Below are positions 35,698 to 41,046 of a stretch of 41,046 bases of DNA, in pieces. The DNA lies in assembly GCA_001512765.1 (NCBI GenBank), contig LFSO01000027.1, positions 19,923 through 60,968 on the forward strand, given 5' to 3'. The DNA is from Clostridiales bacterium DTU053. GTDB taxonomy: Bacteria; Bacillota; Clostridia; Oscillospirales; Acutalibacteraceae. The notes below the pieces were generated by a model that saw nothing but the letters and a program-made list of their open reading frames with translations, was not told where the DNA came from and searched no databases. Position numbers and translations under genes: made by a program. How positions within the stretch are numbered: position 1 is the stretch's first letter; each line of letters begins with the position of its first letter.

Positions 35698-36864
35698 TTA
35701 CAGCCTTTGCTCAGCTTTGTTTATCTCCAATTCATCGGGCGCTTTGAATATAATAAGGTCCTCGTTTTTGCCTCTTAAAACAGCCCACTCTCTTTTGCCG
35801 TCGGATGAGTAAACGACTTCGGTATCGGTGACATTTCTCACCCTTACGGTAGGCGCGTCGGGGCTTTTGTCCTTGTTTAAATTGCGTCTGAAGGCGCTCA
35901 TTTTAAAACCGTCGCAAAGTGTCTCGGCGCAGATAAGCGCATGGTCCTTGCCGCTGTCGGAGAACCATGCCTCAAAGTTCTCTATCGTAACATTCTCGAT
36001 TCTGCCGACGCCCTTCGGGAAATCCTCCTCCTTAAACACGGGGGTTCGGCAGTAGCGGGTGGCGTCCATATTCACAGCGTAAGCCCTGCAGCCCGCGGTA
36101 ATGTTCTCTATGTGTATGTTTCTGATTCTTGAGGTCACGCTGGCAAAGCGCACGGCGGTGTGGCAGTTCTCGGCGTAAACATTCTTTACGGTGATGTTCT
36201 CAATATCTCCGCAAAGAATGTCCCGATTTTCCAGCCTTGTTACGCAGTCGTCGGCGTTGAAGGCAAGAAGGTCGTCGCCCGTCTCGCCGTAAGTGGCGGC
36301 TCTGATATTCTCTATAACGCCGTTTCTGCACTCGCCGCCGAAATGCAGCCCGTCGTGGTTTATAGTCACAACCTCGGACTTGAAAGTAACATCCCTTATA
36401 ACAAAGCCGTCAATCTTGCTGAAGCGTGAGAAGTATGTAACGGGGTTTGCGAGAGTCACGCCTTCGATTTTTAAATTCTCCACATTAAAAAAATTTATCA
36501 AAGCCCCGCTTGCCGCAGTGGGCTCAAAGATGTCGGGGTGCTTTGAGTTGTTTTTGCCGTCGTAGTTGCCGCTCCATACGCCGCCTTTGATGGTGATATT
36601 CTTATTGCCCTTTTCATGCTCGGCGTTTGTGAGAAGAAAATCGCCCCTCTTTTTGGGCAGCTTTTCGCACACAAAAATTTCGGCGTTATCATCGGCAATT
36701 ATTTCTGTATTGCAGGCAACCTTTAAAGTCTTTGAAATGCGGTACCTGCCGGCGGGAATATAAACTTTCCGCTCCCCTGCGCCCAGCGCCTTTTGAAATG
36801 CTGAGAAGTCGTCATTTATGCCGTCGCTCATAGCGCCGAAATCTTTGACATTTACCGTTTGCAT
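35698..36864 (-). CDS. GH28/pectate-lyase-3-like right-handed beta-helix protein
   Basis: 388 residues. The start VNVKDFGAMSDGINDDFSAF is the classic N-terminus of pectate-lyase-3/GH28-like proteins, followed by VYIPAGRYRISKTLKV. Polygalacturonase-like positions are present as NHDGLHFGG and ETGDDLLAFNADD (the acidic residues), while the usual G-H-G is replaced by NCHTAVRFAS. It has no signal peptide, so it would be intracellular and act on imported oligosaccharides, or on non-pectin substrates. It is the first gene of the locus, with AAAGGGGT before the ATG and a promoter at 36892-36921. Confidence 0.8.
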   Translation of the reverse strand: MQTVNVKDFGAMSDGINDDFSAFQKALGAGERKVYIPAGRYRISKTLKVACNTEIIADDNAEIFVCEKLPKKRGDFLLTNAEHEKGNKNITIKGGVWSGNYDGKNNSKHPDIFEPTAASGALINFFNVENLKIEGVTLANPVTYFSRFSKIDGFVIRDVTFKSEVVTINHDGLHFGGECRNGVIENIRAATYGETGDDLLAFNADDCVTRLENRDILCGDIENITVKNVYAENCHTAVRFASVTSRIRNIHIENITAGCRAYAVNMDATRYCRTPVFKEEDFPKGVGRIENVTIENFEAWFSDSGKDHALICAETLCDGFKMSAFRRNLNKDKSPDAPTVRVRNVTDTEVVYSSDGKREWAVLRGKNEDLIIFKAPDELEINKAEQRL

Positions 36865-36891
36865 TTTAGTACCCCTTTAAATAGTTTGGAT

Positions 36892-36921
36892 ATATTAGAC
36901 TAATTTTTTAAGGAAATTCAA
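36892..36921 (-). promoter_or_regulatory. Promoter of the carbohydrate locus
   Basis: On the minus strand TTGAAT (36921-36916), an 18-nt spacer and TAATAT (36897-36892), about 28 nt before the start of the beta-helix gene. The remaining 36922-37070 is AT-rich with no other feature seen. Confidence 0.5.
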
Positions 36922-37070
36922 CAATTCATGTATAATATAATATATTTTACGGGGCAAATGTTTCAAAACTGTAAATTTATGAGATTTCACATAAAGTGGT
37001 TTTTAAGACATTTAGTTCTTTATTTCATATGTACTTTCGCGGCGTAATATATATTCTGTTTTGGCCCTTT

Positions 37071-37109
37071 TTACAAAAAAAACAGCAGCAGAGCGTAAAA
37101 CTCTGCTGC
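37071..37109 (-). terminator. Intrinsic terminator of the YbaK/ProX gene
   Basis: GCAGCAGAG (37085-37093) pairs with CTCTGCTGC (37101-37109). The minus-strand tail is TGTTTTTTTTG. It comes right after the deacylase stop. Confidence 0.9.
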
Positions 37110-37113
37110 CTTA

Positions 37114-37653
37114 TTAAACCTCTATAAACTTTGGCTCGTGCTTTGTGTAGGGCAGGAAGTCGTTAAGGATTCTCTCCGTCTTGACCCTCATATAGCAGGT
37201 GGTCGTGCCGTCGGTACAGCCGTACCATTCCTCTTTGAGAACATCCTTGTCTATGACTACCTGAACCTTGTTTTCTCTGTCAAGAAGCATGCTGAAAACC
37301 GTTGTGGCGCCAACCTTTGTGCCGAGCATTTCGTAAAGGAGCTCCGCGGGCGCGAAGGATACGCGGGAAATTCCCAATGCCTTGCTGAAATCCTTTGTTA
37401 CAAAGGGCTTGTCCCCCTCGGTGATAAAAAGATAAAAGGCTGTCTGCTGGCGGTTGCACAAAAACAAAGTCTTTACAACCTTTACATTCAGAGCCCTGTT
37501 TATGTTAAGGCAGTCCTCCATTGTGATTGCCTCTTCGGTATCCACCCGCTCAAAGGGAATATCAAGCTCTTTAAGTACCTTGTATGTCATCTCCTGCAGT
37601 TCAGTTTTAAACTCGGCAGGGGGCGTGGTGTAAACTTCACTTACAAGAAGCAT
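37114..37653 (-). CDS. YbaK/ProX-type aminoacyl-tRNA deacylase (prolyl-tRNA editing family)
   Basis: 179 residues. YbaK-fold stretches are KVVKTLFLCNRQQTAFYLFI, DFSKALGISRVSFA and LGTKVGATTVFSMLLD, which match stand-alone ProX-like editing proteins that hydrolyse mischarged tRNA (Ala- or Cys-tRNA-Pro). The catalytic lysine is likely the one in KVVKTLFL. A strong AAAGGAG precedes the ATG. It is monocistronic. Exact substrate is not determined. Confidence 0.85.
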   Translation of the reverse strand: MLLVSEVYTTPPAEFKTELQEMTYKVLKELDIPFERVDTEEAITMEDCLNINRALNVKVVKTLFLCNRQQTAFYLFITEGDKPFVTKDFSKALGISRVSFAPAELLYEMLGTKVGATTVFSMLLDRENKVQVVIDKDVLKEEWYGCTDGTTTCYMRVKTERILNDFLPYTKHEPKFIEV

Positions 37654-37719
37654 TGCAATCTCCTTTCGGCTTTTTTAAAGACACTATACAACTAAAAGCT
37701 CGGAATTTCAAGAGAGACC

Positions 37720-37914
37720 TTAGTAGGGCGACTGATTTTCAAGCTCGGCGTTTATAAGCTCGACCGCAATTTGAAAGGCTTTGATTCTGCGGACAAGCAG
37801 GGTGTGCTGGGATGTGCCTTCCCTAAGTTTTGGCAGAACCTTTTCGCACTTGCGGATGGTGGATTCTATGGCTCTTTTAGCCTCGCATAGTTCTTCCTTT
37901 GTAAACTCGCTCAT
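37720..37914 (-). CDS. Small helical protein, unknown function
   Basis: 64 residues with a good ribosome binding site (AAAGGAG). Mostly helical and charged (KEELCEAKRAIESTIRKCEK, then RRIKAFQIAVELINAELEN), likely a two-helix hairpin. No membrane segment and no motif. Codon use resembles the neighbours. It may be co-transcribed with the DUF1801-like gene 43 nt upstream. Confidence 0.65.
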   Translation of the reverse strand: MSEFTKEELCEAKRAIESTIRKCEKVLPKLREGTSQHTLLVRRIKAFQIAVELINAELENQSPY

Positions 37915-37957
37915 ATATTCTCCTTTCGATAGCCACGGCTGAGTGTGATGACCTAGT

Positions 37958-38371
37958 TTAAGCGTGATTGCCCGTTTCCTTGCGCCATTTTGCTATTTCG
38001 GCTATGAGCTCATAGGGGATTTCTTTGTTATACGGGAACTGCACCGCGCCCTTGCTTGTTTTGTAATCGGAAAGCCTATCCTCAAAATGCTCCACCGCCT
38101 TTTCGCCGGGGTAGAGCCCCAAATGCTTTTTTTGCGCGGCGAAATGGATGAGATTATGCTTTTCTTTGTAAGTGGGCATACCGTATGAGATTTTCTCCTC
38201 GGCGTCGGGGAGGGCTTTACGGATGGTTTCCCGCACTTTATTCAGTATAGGTATAATCTCCTCGGGCTGAGAGTTTATATAGTCGTCCACGGTCATTTTT
38301 GAAGGGTCGCCGCAGAAATGTCTTTGATTCTCGTTTTTAAACTCCCGTCCACACTTTGGGCACTTCCACAT
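37958..38371 (-). CDS. DUF1801/YdhG-like protein with N-terminal zinc finger
   Basis: 137 residues. The N-terminus WKCPKCGREFKNENQRHFC looks like a CxxC...HxxxC zinc site. The rest (VDDYINSQPEEIIPILNKVR, ISYGMPTYKE, HFAAQKKHLGLYPGEKAVE, YKTSKGAVQFPYNKEIP) is the DUF1801 domain. The domain is related to the bacterial frataxin-like YdhG fold; its function is not established. AAAGGA precedes the ATG. Confidence 0.85.
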   Translation of the reverse strand: MWKCPKCGREFKNENQRHFCGDPSKMTVDDYINSQPEEIIPILNKVRETIRKALPDAEEKISYGMPTYKEKHNLIHFAAQKKHLGLYPGEKAVEHFEDRLSDYKTSKGAVQFPYNKEIPYELIAEIAKWRKETGNHA

Positions 38372-38485
38372 AGATTTCAGTCCTTTCCGTACAAGCTTTA
38401 TTTCTATCTTACTTTATCCTTGCCAAATTGCAATAAAAATGTGCGGGCAGGCTTTTTGCCCGCCCGCAATCGGCACCGCATTCAT

Positions 38486-40327
38486 CTATACCAATTCAAT
38501 CTTATATTCTCTCATCCAAACATCCACCTGAATAAGATACGCCATAAGCTGGGGACCAGTCATGAGCTGACCGTACCAGGGGGATGTGAGCGCCGCTCCG
38601 TCGGAGTCTATAATCTCCTGCACCTTTTGTTTGTCAACAAGCTGCAAAAGGGGTGAGGATGGGTCGTCTATTATTCTCTGAAGTCTATTCTTTACGGCGC
38701 TGAGATATTTGGGATTGTGGGTTTTGGGATAGGGGCTTTTTTTGCGCTCGATTATTTCGTCGGGCAAAATGCCCTTCATAGCTTCCCTGACAACTCCCTT
38801 CTCCCTGCCGTTTAATGACTTTAAGCTCCACGGCATATTGTAGGCGTACTCCACAAGACGGTGGTCGCAGAAGGGCACCCTAACCTCCAGACCGCAGAAC
38901 ATACTCATTCTGTCCTTTCTGTCAAGGAGGGTCTGCATGAACCAGTTGAGATTAAGCATAAACATCTGCCGCATGCGCTTTTCAAGTTCGTCGTCGCCGG
39001 GCAGGGTGTCGGCTTCGTTTACCGTATCTAAGTACCTCTGCCTTACATATTCCTCGCCGTCTTTAATGAGCCCTTGCTTTAAGAGACTGAATCTTATGTC
39101 AAGGGACTGCGACCACGGGAAGGTATCCCGATACAGAATCTCCCTGTTGTGATACCAGGGATAGCCGCCGAAAATCTCGTCGGCGCACTCGCCGGAAACT
39201 GCGACGGTAAAGTCCTTTTTTATCTCCCTGCAGAACATAAGAAGGGAGGAGTCCACATCCGCCATTCCGGGCAGGTCTCGGGCAATAGCCGCCTCGTCCA
39301 AGTATACCGCCAAATCCTCGTTGTCAAGGAGTACCTCGCGGTGCTCGGAGCCGATATGTTCTGACATCATCCTTATATATTCCTCATCGGAATTCGGCTG
39401 AAAGAGGCTTTTCTTAAAAAAGCGCTTGTTGTCAACATAGTTTACTGAATAAGTATTGAGCGGCGCTTTGCCCGTCGCCTTGTAATCGTCTGAGGCTATC
39501 TTGGAAATAATGCTGGAGTCCAGACCGCCAGAAAGGAAACAGCACAGCGGCACATCGGACACAAGCTGCCTTTTTACGGCGTCGGTAATAAGAAAACGCA
39601 CCTTTTCAACGGAGCCTTTTATATCTTCCGTATGCTCGACCGCCCTGAGATTCCAGTACTTCGCCTTTTTAGTTACCCTGTCGCCCTCAAAAACCATAAA
39701 CTCCGCGGGCTTTAGCTCCTCAATACCCTTAATGACGCCGTTGCCGCCCGTTCTGCCGGGCCCCAAGAGGAAAATCTCTTTAAGGCCGTCATTGTCAAGC
39801 CTCGGCTTAATTAAGGGGTTGGCAAGGAGAGTCTTGATTTCTGAGCCGAAAATTAAGCCCCTCGGTATGACGCTGTAAAAAAGAGGCTTTACGCCCATAC
39901 GGTCACGCGCAAGGGTCAGACGCCGATTCTTTTCGTCCCATACAGCGAAGGCGTAAATGCCGTTAAGTTTCTGAAGGCAGTCCTCGCCCCAGTGGATAAA
40001 GGCGGTGAGCAGAACCTCGGTGTCTGAGTGACCTCTGAAGCTGTAGCCTGCTGATAACAGCTCCTTTCTCAAATCCTCGGTATTGTAAAGCTCGCCGTTA
40101 TATACAATTGTATAGCTTTCGCAGCCCCTCTCTATTGTCATAGGCTGGATACCGTTCTCGGGGTCAATGACTATCAGCCTGCGGTGCATAAGGCAGACAT
40201 TTTCCCTAAGATACACGCCCTCTGCGTCAGGCCCCCTGCGGGCAAGGGTCCATGTCATTCTCCTTATTGTATCCCCGTCATTTCTTAAATCGCGATTGTA
40301 ATCTATCCAGCCTGCAATTCCGCACAT
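38486..40327 (-). CDS. asnB: Asparagine synthetase (glutamine-hydrolysing)
   Basis: 613 residues from ATG 40327, which makes Cys2 the N-terminal nucleophile of the class II glutamine amidotransferase domain (MCGIAGWIDY; later RGPDAEG and YNGELYN). The C-terminal synthetase domain has the ATP pyrophosphatase loop FLSGGLDSSIISKI, and SGECADEIFGGYPWYH and RKDRMSMFCGLEVRVPF. It makes asparagine from aspartate, ATP and glutamine. GGAGGG (40333-40338) precedes the start. A terminator-like hairpin ends only 3 nt upstream of that site, so expression may depend on read-through. Confidence 0.95.
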   Translation of the reverse strand: MCGIAGWIDYNRDLRNDGDTIRRMTWTLARRGPDAEGVYLRENVCLMHRRLIVIDPENGIQPMTIERGCESYTIVYNGELYNTEDLRKELLSAGYSFRGHSDTEVLLTAFIHWGEDCLQKLNGIYAFAVWDEKNRRLTLARDRMGVKPLFYSVIPRGLIFGSEIKTLLANPLIKPRLDNDGLKEIFLLGPGRTGGNGVIKGIEELKPAEFMVFEGDRVTKKAKYWNLRAVEHTEDIKGSVEKVRFLITDAVKRQLVSDVPLCCFLSGGLDSSIISKIASDDYKATGKAPLNTYSVNYVDNKRFFKKSLFQPNSDEEYIRMMSEHIGSEHREVLLDNEDLAVYLDEAAIARDLPGMADVDSSLLMFCREIKKDFTVAVSGECADEIFGGYPWYHNREILYRDTFPWSQSLDIRFSLLKQGLIKDGEEYVRQRYLDTVNEADTLPGDDELEKRMRQMFMLNLNWFMQTLLDRKDRMSMFCGLEVRVPFCDHRLVEYAYNMPWSLKSLNGREKGVVREAMKGILPDEIIERKKSPYPKTHNPKYLSAVKNRLQRIIDDPSSPLLQLVDKQKVQEIIDSDGAALTSPWYGQLMTGPQLMAYLIQVDVWMREYKIELV

Positions 40328-40340
40328 AAAAACCCTCCTT

Positions 40341-40375
40341 AAAAAATAAAAAGGCGCCATTACAATGACGCCTTT
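40341..40375 (-). terminator. Terminator-like hairpin immediately before the asnB ribosome binding site
   Basis: Minus-strand AAAGGCGtCAT (40375-40365) pairs with ATGgCGCCTTT (40360-40350) with one mismatch, followed by TTTATTTTTT (40349-40341). It could end transcription from the upstream ATPase gene or act as an attenuator for asnB. TATAAT boxes at 40379-40384 and 40414-40419 offer start points on both possibilities, both with poor -35 boxes. Confidence 0.65.
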
Positions 40376-40504
40376 GCCATTATATCTGCTCTCATATTAT
40401 TTTACACAGTTATATTATATGCGCTTTAAAAGAGGGTGCGATAAAGAATCATTTTAACAATACAAAATTGTGAAAACAATGAAAAATAAGACCTTTTCAA
40501 TCAA

Positions 40505-41046
40505 TCAATTATCCAAACACCACTTTTCTTGATATTTAGGCCCATCAGATTTTGGTGGGGTTGATGGCTCAATGATTTGAATTGTTAGGGGTATAGGAAA
40601 ATCTATTCCAACAAGTATTGCTTCACCGGGTTTAAGGTTCGGCAAAAATGAAGCAACTGAACGGTCAATATCGCCACAGGCTCTCTCAACAACTTCACGG
40701 TCACGATCATTAATTAGTCTATGCACAATCAGTGTTCCAATCTGACTCAATACCCCTTCAGTAATATCTCTTGGTCTTTGAGTTGCTAAACAAATATTCA
40801 GTCCATTCTTTCTGCCCTCTTTTGCTATTAATTCAAATGCATTTAACCGGTATATTGAATCCTCCGATCCAATATTCCTGCCTAAAAAATGGTGCGCTTC
40901 ATCAAGAAAAACTAACAAAGGCTTCTCTTTGAAATAGCCTGCCCTAGCCATGTTTAATAATTCTCGCCCTATAGCATTTGCTATAATTTCACGAGCATTT
41001 ACTATTAATCCAAGATTACTCGCAGCAACTTCGAAACATAGATCAT
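40505..41046 (-). CDS. HerA-like / DUF87-type ATPase, C-terminal part (5' end outside the window)
   Basis: The frame is open to the window edge, giving about 180 visible residues. Walker B is LLVFLDEAHHFLG, preceded by the helix ANAIGRELLNMARAGYF. The sensor segment ICLATQRPRDITEGVLSQIG and the C-terminal VIGTLI-like strand (TLIVHRLINDRDREVVERAC) match HerA/FtsK-type hexameric DNA-translocating ATPases. The Walker A part lies beyond the window. The DNA is clearly more AT-rich than the rest, with different codon use, which suggests transfer. HerA-like ATPases often occur with nucleases or SIR2-type defence partners, but none is visible here. Confidence 0.8.
   Translation of the reverse strand, partial: DLCFEVAASNLGLIVNAREIIANAIGRELLNMARAGYFKEKPLLVFLDEAHHFLGRNIGSEDSIYRLNAFELIAKEGRKNGLNICLATQRPRDITEGVLSQIGTLIVHRLINDRDREVVERACGDIDRSVASFLPNLKPGEAILVGIDFPIPLTIQIIEPSTPPKSDGPKYQEKWCLDN

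Overview
The window looks like a chromosomal segment from an anaerobic Firmicute of the class Clostridia, probably a gut Oscillospirales/Christensenellales-type lineage. This is inferred from gene content and style: a compact his operon with hisZ and short hisG, a complete F-type ATPase operon, strong AGGAGG-like ribosome binding sites, frequent TTG/GTG starts, AT-rich intergenic DNA and many Zn-ribbon proteins. No rRNA, tRNA, CRISPR array or insertion sequence was seen.

Layout. (1) 30-1714 (-): an ECF sigma factor and its membrane anti-sigma partner. (2) 1921-9165 (+): a complete histidine operon, hisZ-G-D-C-B-H-A-F-IE, with overlapping genes. It has a good promoter and a leader of only about 34 nt, and no separate histidinol-phosphatase gene. 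(3) 9167-13904 (-): a drug-sensing region. A TetR regulator heads an ABC-2 exporter operon (ATPase plus two permeases, the last frameshifted). The operon has a roughly 330-nt leader holding tandem operators, hairpins, a 21-codon hydrophobic reading frame and an intrinsic terminator. Next come a MerR-TipAS antibiotic-sensing regulator with a 19-bp-spacer promoter and a frameshifted GNAT acetyltransferase. (4) 13960-17610: a membrane-anchored propeller-like protein, a Zn-ribbon protein, a sirtuin, an Lgt-like membrane protein and a small lipoprotein. (5) 18149-25202 (+): the ATP synthase operon atpZ-I-B-E-F-(H+A)-G-D-C, in which delta and alpha form one reading frame and subunit c carries Na+-type ligands. 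(6) 25203-27520 (+): an AT-rich spacer and a secreted InlB-like-repeat/beta-helix protein whose signal peptide is cut off from its best start by a poly-A frameshift. (7) 27540-36864 (-): a glycerophosphodiesterase, a TfoX-C protein and a six-gene carbohydrate locus (GH28-like beta-helix protein, two membrane proteins of unknown role, GPH symporter, putative glycosidase, unknown multipass protein). (8) 37114-41046 (-): a YbaK/ProX deacylase, two small proteins, asparagine synthetase with a terminator hairpin just before its ribosome binding site, and the C-terminal part of an AT-rich HerA-like ATPase cut by the window edge.

The most interesting points are the attenuator-like leader of the TetR/ABC operon, the delta-alpha ATP synthase fusion, the unusual c subunit, and the carbohydrate locus with unassigned membrane proteins. 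Three frameshifts (9957, 13904 and 25722 genes) would each be repaired by adding one base to a short homopolymer, so sequencing or assembly error must be considered for them. The same caution applies to the atpH-atpA fusion, which removal of one base would split.
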